Below, in pieces: positions 1 to 9,216 of a DNA stretch of 64,000 bases; the stretch's first letter is position 1; each line of letters starts with the position of its first letter. The DNA is from Kiloniella litopenaei. Lineage in GTDB: Bacteria; Pseudomonadota; Alphaproteobacteria; Kiloniellales; Kiloniellaceae. The stretch is from contig NZ_LANI01000019.1 of assembly GCF_000982415.1 (NCBI RefSeq), forward strand, positions 90,211-154,210, given 5' to 3'. Below the pieces are notes generated by a model, which saw only the letters and a list, made by a program, of their open reading frames with translations, did no database searches and was not told the DNA's origin. The translations under genes and the position numbers were made by a program.

Positions 1-90
1 ATTACGGCAGTTTCTTTATCCGAATTAACCCTCTGATACAGATAAATTACTCCACGAACATTAGAAGTTCTGCGGCATATTCCTGACAAA

Positions 91-131
91 TAAAAGGCAG
101 AAAGGATAATTACAAACCTTTCTGCCTTTTA
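91..131. terminator. Bidirectional rho-independent terminator
   Basis: A perfect 15-bp inverted repeat (91-105 with 117-131) has an 11-nt loop, and its arms begin and end in A/T runs. It can end the minus-strand membrane protein gene at 183-923 and also any plus-strand gene arriving from the left of the window. Confidence 0.85.
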
Positions 132-182
132 TTGTATATCGTCCCTTTTAATAAGGGATTTTTCAAAAATCAGGCGATCAAC

Positions 183-923
183 TTATTGGGCCTTAACCTG
201 ACGCAAACGATACCAGAAAGAAAAGAGATAGAAGAACAGGAAACAAGCGACATAAAATTCGCTAAGCTCGTTCAAATCCATATCAAAGTACATATGCTCG
301 TCTAACCGAGTCCATTTCTGGAACAGCTGCCGGAGTACGCGGCTGATAAGGCAATAAATGGTTACAGGCAAACCGACAACAGTCGGGAAAAGCCAATAGA
401 GCGCACTTCCCATAGCTGGCTTTGCCATATATCCAAATTTGATAATTAACGGAATAACAATTGTTCCGATCGCCATTCCGATCATGATAATTGATTTTAT
501 TGTCGTATCATGACCGTTAAGCGTATTGTGGAAATTGGTCTCATTATGGTCGTTAATGGCAGCCAAGCCTTCTGGCGTTTCCCATTGGAACCAATGTTGC
601 CCCCAGCTCGCTTCCTCACCCGCAGCAATGAACACTGCAATCGTACAAAGCATCAGCCAATGGCCAAGATATTTCGACGGTAGGTTGGCACGCATACGCC
701 AAGCCAAAAAGCCAAAAACAACTGCTGGCACCAACAGAACAAAAGCAGCATTTTCAACAATACCGCGCCGTTCGCTCTCAATATAGTATTCGTACTCTGC
801 CCAATCCGGGAAAATTGTACGCCCGATAACCATCACGACAACCATTAACAATGGCATCCACATCCAATAAAGCTTGGAAAAGTCAGTTAGGTTATCAGCA
901 TTATTTGCTGAATTTTGTGTCAC
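183..923 (-). CDS. Uncharacterised multi-pass membrane protein with a GEExSWGQ motif
   Basis: The 246-residue protein has about six hydrophobic segments (near residues 21-38, 57-75, 86-101, 143-164, 175-195 and 221-238). Its most distinctive stretch runs from GEEASWGQHW (102-111) to NETNFHN (127-133). I recall this conserved acidic/His pairing from uncharacterised integral membrane proteins, but I know no function for it. Clustered Glu, His and Asn next to membrane segments could bind a metal or form a membrane-embedded active site; that is inference. The start is a GTG with a GAGG ribosome site five bases upstream on the minus strand. It stands alone, divergent from purB, with the 91-131 hairpin as terminator. 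Confidence 0.8.
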   Translation of the reverse strand: MTQNSANNADNLTDFSKLYWMWMPLLMVVVMVIGRTIFPDWAEYEYYIESERRGIVENAAFVLLVPAVVFGFLAWRMRANLPSKYLGHWLMLCTIAVFIAAGEEASWGQHWFQWETPEGLAAINDHNETNFHNTLNGHDTTIKSIIMIGMAIGTIVIPLIIKFGYMAKPAMGSALYWLFPTVVGLPVTIYCLISRVLRQLFQKWTRLDEHMYFDMDLNELSEFYVACFLFFYLFSFWYRLRQVKAQ

Positions 924-1216
924 ATCCGCCTCAATGAATTTTTCATTAAATTTTTATGGTCAGGGGCTATAGCACAAGAAACGGGTTGTTAAAAGGCAGA
1001 GGTAAAAAGACATAAGGTTGCATGTATAGACCACAGTTCTCATCAAATCAGGCTAAGCTCGTAACGACAACAAATACTATAGTCAGGAAGAAAGAATAGG
1101 ATAAATTCACTATAACGGTTGACAGAAGCTGACAACTTCGCTTGTTTCACCCTGAGATTGTTGGCAGTAAAAATTTGCCATGACTTTGTGCACTTTCCCA
1201 AAGGAACAAAAGCACC

Positions 1217-2608
1217 ATGATCCCGCGTTATAGTCGCCCAGAAATGACTTCAATCTGGGAAGCAGAAAATAAATTCCGTATCTGGTTTGAAATTGAAGCT
1301 CATGCTTGTGACGCCCAGGCGTCTCTGGGTGTTATCCCAAAAGAAGCAGCCGCCGTTATTTGGGAAAAAGGTCAAAAGCCATATACCCCAGAACGCATCG
1401 CGCGGATTGATGAAATCGAGGTCGAGGTCAAACACGACGTAATCGCTTTCTTGACGGAACTTGCCGAAAACGTTGGTGAAGAATCCAGATTTGTACATCA
1501 GGGCATGACATCTTCGGATGTATTAGACACATGTTTGTCTGTGCAAATGTCACAGGCCGCAGATATTTTGCTTTCTGATATGGACCGCTTGCTTGCCGCC
1601 TTGGAAAAACGTGCCAAAGAAACCAAGCACATGGCTTGCATTGGTCGTTCCCACGGCATCCATGCTGAACCTGTGACCATGGGCCTTAAGTTTGCCCGTT
1701 TCTACGCCGAGATGGATCGAAATAAAAAACGTCTGCAACAGGCGCGTGATGAGATTGCAACCTGTGCTATTTCCGGTGCAGTCGGTACCTTTGCCAATGT
1801 TGACCCATCTGTTGAAGAGCATGTCGCCAATAAGATGGGTCTGACGCCTGAGCCAATTTCAACGCAGGTCATCCCTCGCGATCGCCATGCAAATTATTTT
1901 GCTGTTCTGGGTATCATCGCTTCTTCCGTAGAAAACATTGCCACTGAAATTCGCCATCTACAGCGCACAGAAGTCCGCGAAGCACAGGAATATTTCGCAC
2001 CAGGCCAAAAAGGCTCTTCTGCGATGCCGCACAAACGCAACCCAATTCTGACCGAGAATCTGACCGGGTTGGCCCGTATCGTTCGTTCCGCGGTTACACC
2101 AGCGCTTGAAAATGTCGCGCTGTGGCACGAACGAGATATTTCGCACTCATCTGTCGAACGTATGATCGGTCCTGATGCCACTGTAACGCTGGATTTTGCT
2201 CTTAACCGTCTTGCTGGTACCATCGAAAAGCTTGTGGTTTACCCACAGAATATGCTGGATCACATGAATAACTTTGGCGGTATTCACGATGCCCAGCGTG
2301 TTCTTTTATATCTCACACAAAACGACGTCAGTCGCGAAGATGCCTATCGTATCGTTCAGCGCAATGCCATGCGCGTTTGGAAAAGCTATGGTATTGACCC
2401 CGACAATCCGGATTCACCAGCGGAACTGGACGCTGTAGAAAAAGAAGCGCAAGAGCACGATAATCGCTTCTTCTTCTTTATGTCCAAAGACGAAGGTCTG
2501 ATGGAAATTTTGAGCGTGGAAAAACTCAGTAAACTTCTGGATGAGGATTCCATCAGCTATCACACCAAAAATGTAGATCGTATTTTCGAACGTATTTTTG
2601 GGAAGTAA
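1217..2608 (+). CDS. purB: Adenylosuccinate lyase
   Basis: This cytosolic enzyme of the fumarase/aspartase superfamily acts twice in purine synthesis. It cleaves SAICAR to AICAR and adenylosuccinate to AMP, releasing fumarate each time. The superfamily signature SSAMPHKRNP, part of the flexible catalytic loop, sits near residues 267-276. An upstream GRSHGIHAEPVTMGLK segment matches the conserved TxxQxAxPxT-like region of the PurB branch, and HQGMTSSDVLDT near residue 94 is the other conserved substrate segment. At 463 residues it is slightly longer than the usual 430-460. An AAGGA site precedes the ATG. It is monocistronic, ending in a strong hairpin, and lies 2.5 kb from purSQL rather than in one operon with it. 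Confidence 0.97.
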   Translation: MIPRYSRPEMTSIWEAENKFRIWFEIEAHACDAQASLGVIPKEAAAVIWEKGQKPYTPERIARIDEIEVEVKHDVIAFLTELAENVGEESRFVHQGMTSSDVLDTCLSVQMSQAADILLSDMDRLLAALEKRAKETKHMACIGRSHGIHAEPVTMGLKFARFYAEMDRNKKRLQQARDEIATCAISGAVGTFANVDPSVEEHVANKMGLTPEPISTQVIPRDRHANYFAVLGIIASSVENIATEIRHLQRTEVREAQEYFAPGQKGSSAMPHKRNPILTENLTGLARIVRSAVTPALENVALWHERDISHSSVERMIGPDATVTLDFALNRLAGTIEKLVVYPQNMLDHMNNFGGIHDAQRVLLYLTQNDVSREDAYRIVQRNAMRVWKSYGIDPDNPDSPAELDAVEKEAQEHDNRFFFFMSKDEGLMEILSVEKLSKLLDEDSISYHTKNVDRIFERIFGK

Positions 2609-2630
2609 TAAAGTCATTGTACTGTACAAA

Positions 2631-2655
2631 AGAGCCCCTTTTGGGGCTCTTTTTT
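2631..2655 (+). terminator. Rho-independent terminator of purB
   Basis: An AGAGCCCC/GGGGCTCT stem with a four-base loop is followed directly by a T run, 22 bases after the purB stop codon. Confidence 0.92.
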
Positions 2656-2680
2656 GTGTGAACCTTGTTTCTGAACAAGC

Positions 2681-3001
2681 TTATTCGTTTTTTACAGCCT
2701 CTATAGCCTGAAGCATAAAGTCCTGAATTTGTCTCTCTATACGATGTTCAGACTTATGCACACCATGACGATTAAAATCGTCGACAATCTTCACTTGTAA
2801 GCGATCACGCCCTGTATCCTTTATATGCAGTTCAACCAACTCTTCTGCATATTTCTCGGCATCACTCTTGGAAAGCTCCATTAAGTCGCCGGCCCAAAGC
2901 CCCACTAATCTATTACGACGTATTTTTGCTTTAAAGAGGATATTTTGCTCATGCTTAAACTTGTTTTCATGAGCTTCTTTCAATTCCTGTAATGCGTCCA
3001 T
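2681..3001 (-). CDS. DUF1476 / ATPase inhibitor zeta-family protein, divergent copy
   Basis: This 106-residue protein is rich in charged helices. It shares the family layout with the neighbouring gene at 3195-3515: an N-terminal F-x-x-K-x-x-H-x-x segment, then RRN-(R/K)-L-(V/L)-GLWA at about residues 28-36, then a C-terminal E-R-Q helix. In Paracoccus the family founder, the zeta subunit, blocks rotation of the F1Fo-ATP synthase through its N-terminal helix. This copy keeps the LWAG-DLMEL core but differs at many N-terminal positions, so it may be a specialised or weakened inhibitor. It follows the canonical-looking copy on the same strand, separated by a terminator, so the two are probably transcribed independently. 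Confidence 0.85.
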   Translation of the reverse strand: MDALQELKEAHENKFKHEQNILFKAKIRRNRLVGLWAGDLMELSKSDAEKYAEELVELHIKDTGRDRLQVKIVDDFNRHGVHKSEHRIERQIQDFMLQAIEAVKNE

Positions 3002-3135
3002 ATTTACATTTCCCTGAAAGATACTGAAATATACCTGTATCGTTCAGTATAGCTGCAACTTAATAACCAAAAGTTTATTACTCCAGCTTTTGGCTATCTA
3101 TTCAGGAATTTTATAAAATAATACACTCAAAACCA

Positions 3136-3165
3136 AAAAGGAGCTATCAATAGAAAGCTCCTTTT
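3136..3165 (-). terminator. Terminator between the two zeta-family genes
   Basis: A perfect 10-bp stem, AAAAGGAGCT (3136-3145) with AGCTCCTTTT (3156-3165), lies just after the stop codon of the 3195-3515 gene on the minus strand. It reads into TTTTTGG in that direction. Confidence 0.75.
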
Positions 3166-3194
3166 ACATAACCCTATAAACAAAATTTCGGGTG

Positions 3195-3515
3195 CTACTC
3201 GCTCATAAGCTGCTTTTTGGCTTCTTCCATTAACTCAGCCATTTGCCGCTCCAGCTGATGTACGGATTTATCAACATTACGGCTTTGAAAATCCTTGAGA
3301 ACTTTTTGCTTCACGTCCTCGTCACCAGGCTCAATCAAATCTGCCTTGATAACAGTCTTTGCATATTCTTCAGCAGCATCCCCTGTGAGTCCCATCAGGT
3401 CAGCCGCCCAAAGCCCAAGCAGTTTATTACGGCGCGCTTCTGTTTTGAACCGCAACTCTTCATCGTGCTGGTATTTGTCTTCAAATGCCTTTTCGCGGTC
3501 ACTAATGTTCGTCAT
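3195..3515 (-). CDS. DUF1476 / F1-ATPase inhibitor zeta subunit, canonical copy
   Basis: This 106-residue protein closely fits the alphaproteobacterial zeta family. The order is EKAFEDKYQHDEELRFK at the N terminus, then EARRNKLLGLWAADLMGL, then a helical C terminus. The known role is to bind F1 and stop wasteful ATP hydrolysis by the ATP synthase. A longer reading frame reaches 3587, but the ATG at 3515 is preferred. It has an AAGGAG ribosome site about ten bases upstream, and the extra 24 residues are not family-like. A second, diverged copy lies directly downstream, which is unusual because most genomes of the group carry one. Confidence 0.9.
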   Translation of the reverse strand: MTNISDREKAFEDKYQHDEELRFKTEARRNKLLGLWAADLMGLTGDAAEEYAKTVIKADLIEPGDEDVKQKVLKDFQSRNVDKSVHQLERQMAELMEEAKKQLMSE

Positions 3516-3730
3516 AAAACAAAGACTCCTTGCCTGAACTGAATTGTTATTCTTGAATTTAAACCAAACGATTATTCTAATCCGCAATCAGCTTATTTAA
3601 TAACTGAAAGCTATTCAACGAACCATCTGTTATATATTTTGTCACACCCCTTCACTTCTGCAAGGGAAACTCGTTAATTATATTAATATAATTACATTTT
3701 ATAGCAGGAACCCATTTTATAGTAGGAACA

Positions 3731-4486
3731 ATGTGTACCGTTACCCTCCTCTCTCGACCCGGTCATAAATGGCCCCTTTTATTTGCAGGCAATAGAGACG
3801 AAATGAATAATCGTCCCTGGCTTCCCCCCAGACGTCATTGGGATGACCGACCTGAGATTGTAGCTGGCTTAGATGAACTTGCCGGAGGTACCTGGCTGGG
3901 GGTAAATGATTATGGTCTTCTCTCATGTGTCTTAAACCGTAAGGGAAGCTTGGGCACACAAGACGACAAACGCAGCCGAGGTGAACTGGTTCTTGAAGCT
4001 TTGGATCACGCGGATTCTTACGATGCAGCAATGGCACTTGCTGATTTAAATACCGCAGCCTATAGAAGCTTTAATCTAATCGTTGCCGATTATAAAAAAG
4101 CTTTCTGGTTGCGCAATGACACAGAAAATGGCCCCGGCGCAGTCGAAGTTTTTCCCATCCCCAAAGGTGTTTTTATGATTACCGCTGGTGACGGGAATGA
4201 CGACAGTCCTCGTATTGCAGCTCACAAACAAGATTTTGAAAATGCTATCCCTGATATAGATACAAATGACTGGTCTGGCTGGAAAGAAATTCTGGCACGC
4301 AAAAATAATGATCCAAAGACAGCAATGACCGTTGAAACCGAAACAGGATTTGAAACCAGTTCCTCTTCTCTTATCGCCCTTCCTGCTCCCGAGACCACGA
4401 CAGATTCAGGGACTCCAGAAAAAATAAAATGGTGGTTTGCCAATGGGAAACCCAGCGATGTTTCCTTTGAAGAAGTGCAGATATAA
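3731..4486 (+). CDS. NRDE family (TANGO2-like) protein
   Basis: The 251-residue protein starts MCT and carries the family-naming NRDE motif at residues 21-24, followed by RPWLPPRRHW and GGTWLGVNDYGLLSCVLNR. The second residue is a conserved Cys, as in Ntn-hydrolase-like proteins, and human TANGO2 has the same start. The biochemical role of the bacterial members is not settled; proposals include haem or lipid handling. The ATG lies in GGAACAATG, a short-spaced ribosome site. It is a single gene, followed by about 630 bases with no clear gene before purS. Confidence 0.85.
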   Translation: MCTVTLLSRPGHKWPLLFAGNRDEMNNRPWLPPRRHWDDRPEIVAGLDELAGGTWLGVNDYGLLSCVLNRKGSLGTQDDKRSRGELVLEALDHADSYDAAMALADLNTAAYRSFNLIVADYKKAFWLRNDTENGPGAVEVFPIPKGVFMITAGDGNDDSPRIAAHKQDFENAIPDIDTNDWSGWKEILARKNNDPKTAMTVETETGFETSSSSLIALPAPETTTDSGTPEKIKWWFANGKPSDVSFEEVQI

Positions 4487-5114
4487 AACCAACCAAGATA
4501 ACTCAAGCAGAAAAATACCAGATAAATAAACACCCCTTCAATCAGAATGACATGCAATATTAAGCAGTTAATCCTGTTAAAACCCAAAGAGCTTGTTTTC
4601 AACAAATTCTATCTGATTGAGAAAGGCAAAGTGGGATTGTTTTCTATAGCATAGGCTGCTATATGGACCGCGAATGTATAGGAATGGAAACAAACCCCCA
4701 TCCTTTGTTATCTCTTTCTGGGTAGAAGCCCAAAGGACTGAGCGAATGCCAGGCAAGCCACATTTCAAAGGCAAACCATTGGCCTCTTTAACAGGCGTAT
4801 TATCTTATCGCCTGCCATCCTTGCCTGTCGGCTTTGGGCCGATCCAGTCGCGTCAAGTCCGATCGCATCAATTGATGCACAGTTTTTGCAAATCCTCAGT
4901 GACATTATCCAGCGGATTAAGACACACACTAATCCTGTCTGTCATGGCATGTCTTGGTATGTCATCGGGTAAGACTGTAAATGAAATCTGGGCCTAAAGG
5001 TCCATTGTAGCGGGGGCCTTTAAAAGGTCCCCAAGTTGTTTAAACGAAAGTAGCCTATCAGAAGCCAATAAAAGAAAACGGCTTCTGTTCGCAACTGAAT
5101 AATGGAGAATACGG
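4487..5114. other. Unexplained 628-bp intergenic stretch before purS
   Basis: The longest open frame here (plus strand, 4674-4997, 107 codons) has no family resemblance, no good ribosome site and an odd composition, so I do not call it. Just before purS a compact imperfect hairpin (5011-5031, GGGGGCCTTT against AAAGGTCCCC) could be a leader structure. In many relatives purC precedes purS, but I see no trace of purC here. Otherwise nothing recognisable. Confidence 0.5.
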
Positions 5115-5357
5115 GTGAAAGCGCGCATCCATGTCACTCTGAAAAACGGAGTCCTAGATCCCCAAGGCAAAGCGATTGAACACACACTGGGCTCTTTGGG
5201 CTTTGATGGTGTTAACGAAGCACGTCAGGGAAAATTCATCGAACTTGATATTCAAGAGACTGATGAAGCAAAAGCACGCGAAACCGTTACAGCCATGTGC
5301 GAAAAGCTTTTGGCAAACACTGTGATCGAAAACTATTCCATCGATCTGGAACAGTAA
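5115..5357 (+). CDS. purS: Phosphoribosylformylglycinamidine synthase subunit PurS
   Basis: The 80-residue protein starts KARIHVTLKNGVLDPQGKAIEHTLGSLGFDGV, the classic PurS pattern. PurS forms a dimer that bridges PurL and PurQ in the three-part FGAM synthase and helps pass ammonia between their active sites. The start is GTG, chosen because GGAG lies seven bases upstream and the family begins exactly at this KARI. It leads the purSQL set, with 89 bases to purQ. Confidence 0.95.
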   Translation: MKARIHVTLKNGVLDPQGKAIEHTLGSLGFDGVNEARQGKFIELDIQETDEAKARETVTAMCEKLLANTVIENYSIDLEQ

Positions 5358-5446
5358 GTTCGTGCTTTTGCGGAAACAAATTTCTGCAATCACGACCAAA
5401 GATCTGTAATGGCTTACTGTAATTTCAAACTACGAGGAACTAGCCA

Positions 5447-6136
5447 ATGAAAGCGGCGGTTATCGTTTTCCCAGGATCCAACTGTGACCGAGACATTCAG
5501 GTCGCATTGCGTCAATCCATGGGATCTGAACCCCAGATGGTCTGGCATAAAGATGCCGACTTTGATGATGTTGATCTAATTTGCCTGCCTGGCGGATTTT
5601 CCTATGGCGACTATCTTCGCTGTGGTGCCATGTCAGCGAAATCACCCGTTATGAAAGAAGTTGTTGCCCGCGCCAACAAAGGCGTCCCTGTTCTTGGTAT
5701 CTGTAATGGTTTTCAGATCCTGACAGAATGCGGCCTTGTTCCTGGCGCCCTTATGCGTAATAGCAACCTCAAATTCGTCTGCCGGGACGTTCATCTCAAA
5801 GTAGAGCGCAACGACACAGTCTTCACAAAACAATATCAGGCAGGACAAAACATCCGTATCCCTGTTGCCCACCACGATGGAAACTACTTCGTGGATGCAG
5901 ACGGCTTAAAAGCCTTGGAAGACAACGGACAAGTCGCTTTCCGCTACAGCGCCGAAGATGGTAGCGTTAGCGATGCAAGCAACCCCAACGGCTCTCTCAA
6001 TAATATTGCAGGCGTTTATAACAGCAAAGGCAATGTTCTTGGCATGATGCCCCACCCTGAACGCCTTTGCGAAGATGTTCTTGGTGGTACAGACGGGCGT
6101 CCCATGTTTGACAGCCTTGTTGCGGCCCTTTCATAA
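5447..6136 (+). CDS. purQ: Phosphoribosylformylglycinamidine synthase, glutaminase subunit
   Basis: This 229-residue class I glutamine amidotransferase supplies ammonia to PurL for the fourth step of purine synthesis. It has the N-terminal [10 protein letters not shown] motif and [15 protein letters not shown]. The nucleophilic elbow GICNGFQ (Cys near residue 86) is clear, and the His-Glu pair appears near the end in [17 protein letters not shown] ribosome site precedes the ATG. Only 12 bases separate it from purL, so the two are translated from one message. Confidence 0.97.
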   Translation: MKAAVIVFPGSNCDRDIQVALRQSMGSEPQMVWHKDADFDDVDLICLPGGFSYGDYLRCGAMSAKSPVMKEVVARANKGVPVLGICNGFQILTECGLVPGALMRNSNLKFVCRDVHLKVERNDTVFTKQYQAGQNIRIPVAHHDGNYFVDADGLKALEDNGQVAFRYSAEDGSVSDASNPNGSLNNIAGVYNSKGNVLGMMPHPERLCEDVLGGTDGRPMFDSLVAALS

Positions 6137-6148
6137 GGTGATAATAAA

Positions 6149-8338
6149 ATGAGTGAAATTACCCCTGAAATCGTCGCCGAACACGGTATCAACGAAGAAG
6201 AATATGCCCTTGTTCTCGAAATTATGGGTCGCGAACCCAATCTTCTGGAACTCGGTATCTTCTCGGTCATGTGGTCCGAACACTGCTCGTACAAGTCATC
6301 CAAAAAGTGGTTAAAAACCCTTCCAACCGAAGGGCCACAGGTCATTATGGGCCCGGGTGAAAACGCTGGTGTCATTGACATTGGTGACGGTAATGCCGCC
6401 ATTTTCAAAATGGAAAGCCACAACCACCCAAGTTTTATCGAACCTTATCAAGGTGCAGCCACTGGTGTCGGCGGTATCCTGCGTGATGTCTTCACCATGG
6501 GTGCACGCCCGATTGCCAATGTAAACGCCCTGCGTTTTGGTGAGCCTGACCATCCGAAAACACGTCACCTCGTATCTGGCGTTGTTGCTGGTGTTGGCGG
6601 CTATGGTAACTGCGTTGGCGTTCCAACAGTTGCTGGTGAAGTTGAGTTTGATCCTTCTTATAACGGTAATATCCTTGTAAACGCGATGACCGTCGGCTTG
6701 GCAAAGGCTGACCGTATCTTCACGGCCCAGGCATCTGGCGTAGGCAACCCGGTTGTTTATGTTGGTTCCAAAACCGGTCGCGACGGCATTCACGGTGCGA
6801 CAATGGCGTCTGCTGAATTTGATGATGCCTCTGATGAAAAGCGTCCAACCGTACAGGTTGGGGACCCCTTCACTGAGAAGCTTCTTATCGAAGCCTGCCT
6901 CGAGCTAATGCAAACAGATGCCATCGTGGCCATTCAGGATATGGGAGCTGCCGGTCTGACTTCTTCATCCTTTGAAATGGCTTCTTCCGGGGACATGGGT
7001 GTTGAACTGGATCTCGATCAAGTTCCACAGCGCGAAGAAGGTATGACTCCATACGAGATGATGCTTTCCGAAAGCCAGGAACGCATGCTGATCATCCTCA
7101 AGCCCGGGAAAGAAGATCTTGCGCGTTCTATCATGGAAAAATGGGATCTTGATTTTGCCGTTATCGGAAAGCTGACTGACAGCAAACGTATGGTCCTGAA
7201 GTTCCATGGCGATGTCGTTGGAGATCTTCCGATCAAGCCATTGGCACACCATTCCCCGGAATATGATCGTCCGTGGGTACCGACACCAGATTCCAAAGAC
7301 GTGTTGGCAAGTGATATCAGCGAAGCAGCCGACACAACCGATGCTTTGAAAACCTTGATGAGCTCCCCGAATATGTCCAGCCGCCGCTGGGTATGGGAAC
7401 AGTACGATCACATGGTGATGGGTGATACAATTCAACGCCCGGGCGGTGATGCTGGTGTTGTTCGTGTTCACGGAACCAATCGTGCGCTTGCTGTGACATC
7501 TGACTGTACGCCACGCTATTGTAAAGCAAACCCTGTTCGCGGTGGTGCACAGGCTGTTGCCGAAACCTATCGTAATATTACAGCGGTTGGTGCTACACCT
7601 TTGGCGATTACCGATAACATGAACTTTGGTAACCCGGAACGTCCAGAAATTATGGGACAATTTGTAGGCTGTATCGAAGGTATGCGTGATGCTTGTCTTG
7701 CTCTGGATTATCCCGTCGTATCTGGTAACGTTTCTCTCTATAACGAAACCAACGGCAAAGGTATTCTACCAACCCCCGTTATCGGTGGCGTTGGCCTGAT
7801 TAAAGATTCAGATAAAACAGCCACAGTTGCCTTTGGTTCAGAAAACGAAAGTCTGGTTCTGATCGGCGATTCAATCGGCCATGTTGGCATGTCTATCTAT
7901 CTCGATGTGATCGAAGGACGCCGCGAAGGAAATGCGCCGATTGTTGATCTTGCTGCTGAACGCAAAAATGGTGAGTTTGTTAGATCACAGATCGAAGCTG
8001 GCTTTGTAGAAAGCTGTCACGATCTCTCTGACGGTGGTCTTGCCGCGGCGGTAGCCGATATGGTTATTGCATCAAACATGGGTGCCGAGGTCATCAAACC
8101 TGCCGACGTTGAAACACCGACAACGGCTTGGTTATTTGGTGAAGATCAGGGTCGTTATCTGATTTCCATCGGCGATGCAGAGAGCTTGCTCGAAGCAGCT
8201 GAAGAGGCTGGTGTTTCGGCTGTTGTTGTTGGACGTACAGGCGGCAATGACTTGACGCTACCGGGTGGAAGCACCATATCCGTTGCAGAGCTTCGCGAAT
8301 GCAACGAAGCATGGATGCCAAACTATATGGCTGGATAG
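6149..8338 (+). CDS. purL: Phosphoribosylformylglycinamidine synthase subunit PurL (small type)
   Basis: The 729-residue protein is the ATP-dependent synthetase that converts FGAR to FGAM using ammonia from PurQ. Its length is that of the small PurL, which needs separate PurS and PurQ; both are immediately upstream. Landmarks are [15 protein letters not shown], the ATP-loop region [38 protein letters not shown], and the second PurM-like half with [16 protein letters not shown] and [10 protein letters not shown]. An AAGGTG ribosome site precedes the ATG. A short hairpin follows the stop codon, and bolA-grxD comes next. Confidence 0.98.
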   Translation: MSEITPEIVAEHGINEEEYALVLEIMGREPNLLELGIFSVMWSEHCSYKSSKKWLKTLPTEGPQVIMGPGENAGVIDIGDGNAAIFKMESHNHPSFIEPYQGAATGVGGILRDVFTMGARPIANVNALRFGEPDHPKTRHLVSGVVAGVGGYGNCVGVPTVAGEVEFDPSYNGNILVNAMTVGLAKADRIFTAQASGVGNPVVYVGSKTGRDGIHGATMASAEFDDASDEKRPTVQVGDPFTEKLLIEACLELMQTDAIVAIQDMGAAGLTSSSFEMASSGDMGVELDLDQVPQREEGMTPYEMMLSESQERMLIILKPGKEDLARSIMEKWDLDFAVIGKLTDSKRMVLKFHGDVVGDLPIKPLAHHSPEYDRPWVPTPDSKDVLASDISEAADTTDALKTLMSSPNMSSRRWVWEQYDHMVMGDTIQRPGGDAGVVRVHGTNRALAVTSDCTPRYCKANPVRGGAQAVAETYRNITAVGATPLAITDNMNFGNPERPEIMGQFVGCIEGMRDACLALDYPVVSGNVSLYNETNGKGILPTPVIGGVGLIKDSDKTATVAFGSENESLVLIGDSIGHVGMSIYLDVIEGRREGNAPIVDLAAERKNGEFVRSQIEAGFVESCHDLSDGGLAAAVADMVIASNMGAEVIKPADVETPTTAWLFGEDQGRYLISIGDAESLLEAAEEAGVSAVVVGRTGGNDLTLPGGSTISVAELRECNEAWMPNYMAG

Positions 8339-8372
8339 TTTGATATCTATCCTATGGAAAGAAATTTTGACG

Positions 8373-8404
8373 CAGGAGAGGATTAAACATACCTCTCCTG
8401 TAGA
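8373..8404 (+). terminator. Hairpin after purL (weak terminator or attenuator)
   Basis: A perfect 9-bp stem, CAGGAGAGG with CCTCTCCTG, has a 10-nt loop and is followed by TAGATCTTTT. The T run is short and delayed, so some read-through into bolA-grxD is plausible. Confidence 0.55.
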
Positions 8405-8505
8405 TCTTTTCGAACAAGCTTTGTAGTGTGGTATCTGAAAAGGATTGAGAATCCAAAATAAGCTTCTCAGTCTAAACCGGAGAAATGAGAACAAGGACAG
8501 TATTT

Positions 8506-8742
8506 ATGCCGATGAACCCTGCAGAGATCGAAGCACTGATTCGGGATGCACTGCCCGAAGCAGATGTAACCATTGAAGATCTTCGTGGTGATGGTGATCA
8601 CTATGCAGCTTACGTCGTTTCGCCTGCCTTTGAAGGGAAGACCCGCGTGCAACAGCACCAGATGGTTTACCAAGCCCTTCAGGGACGCATGGGCAATGAG
8701 TTACACGCGCTGGCTTTACAGACCTCTGCCCCGCAGAGCTAA
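8506..8742 (+). CDS. bolA: BolA family protein
   Basis: The 78-residue protein MPMNPAEIEALIRDALPEADVTIEDLRGDGDHYAAYVV has the BolA-like KH-type fold pattern. The conserved DGDHYAA segment supplies the His that helps hold a [2Fe-2S] cluster with a CGFS glutaredoxin. An upstream in-frame ATG at 8485 has its GGAG only two bases away. The ATG at 8506 has AAGGAC eight bases away, so 8506 is chosen. Thirty-nine bases downstream lies the monothiol glutaredoxin, its known partner in Fe-S and iron sensing. Confidence 0.93.
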   Translation: MPMNPAEIEALIRDALPEADVTIEDLRGDGDHYAAYVVSPAFEGKTRVQQHQMVYQALQGRMGNELHALALQTSAPQS

Positions 8743-8781
8743 GCCACTCTATTAAATTAATACGATCAAGGAATAGACCTT

Positions 8782-9123
8782 ATGGATAACGTTGTCGCTG
8801 AACGCATTCGTCAGGAAGTAAATGAAAACGACGTTGTACTTTTCATGAAAGGTACACCTGTATTTCCACAATGTGGGTTTTCCGCAACTGCGGCACAGAT
8901 ATTGACCCACCTTGGCGTTAAATTTACAGGTATTGACGTGCTGCAAGACCCAAGTATCAGACAGGGCATCAAGGATTTCAGCAACTGGCCAACAATTCCT
9001 CAGCTTTATGTGAAGGGTGAGTTTGTAGGTGGTTGCGATATTCTTCGTGAAATGTTCCAAACTGGTGAACTTCAGCAGTTCTTCAAAGACAAGGGATTAG
9101 AAGCGCAAGAGCAAGCTTCTTAA
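8782..9123 (+). CDS. grxD: Monothiol glutaredoxin, Grx4 type
   Basis: This 113-residue thioredoxin-fold protein carries the CGFS motif at residues 31-34, after MKGTPVFPQ. WPTIPQLYVKGEFVGGCDI holds the cis-Pro and glutathione-binding residues. CGFS glutaredoxins carry bridging [2Fe-2S] clusters and pass them to acceptor proteins, often as a heterodimer with BolA, encoded just upstream. A good hairpin terminator follows. Confidence 0.96.
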   Translation: MDNVVAERIRQEVNENDVVLFMKGTPVFPQCGFSATAAQILTHLGVKFTGIDVLQDPSIRQGIKDFSNWPTIPQLYVKGEFVGGCDILREMFQTGELQQFFKDKGLEAQEQAS

Positions 9124-9140
9124 GACGCTTTGATAATCGA

Positions 9141-9168
9141 AAAAGGTCGCTTATGCGGCCTTTTTTTT
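9141..9168 (+). terminator. Terminator of bolA-grxD
   Basis: AAAAGGTCGC pairs with GCGGCCTTTT (one G-U pair) around a four-base loop, continuing into eight T residues. Confidence 0.88.
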
Positions 9169-9216
9169 ACCCTAAAACTCACAATTAAATCGATTGAACG
9201 CCCAAGAGAATAAGGC

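Noticed and set aside
3..86. An open frame at the left edge of the plus strand that ends in TGA just before the 91-131 hairpin, possibly the 3' end of a gene
   Set aside because: Only 27 codons, with no recognisable family. The hairpin alone does not prove a gene, because it also serves the minus-strand gene.
4674..4997. 107-codon open frame on the plus strand upstream of purS
   Set aside because: No ribosome site of note, no family pattern, residue composition unlike its neighbours. Probably a chance frame in non-coding DNA.
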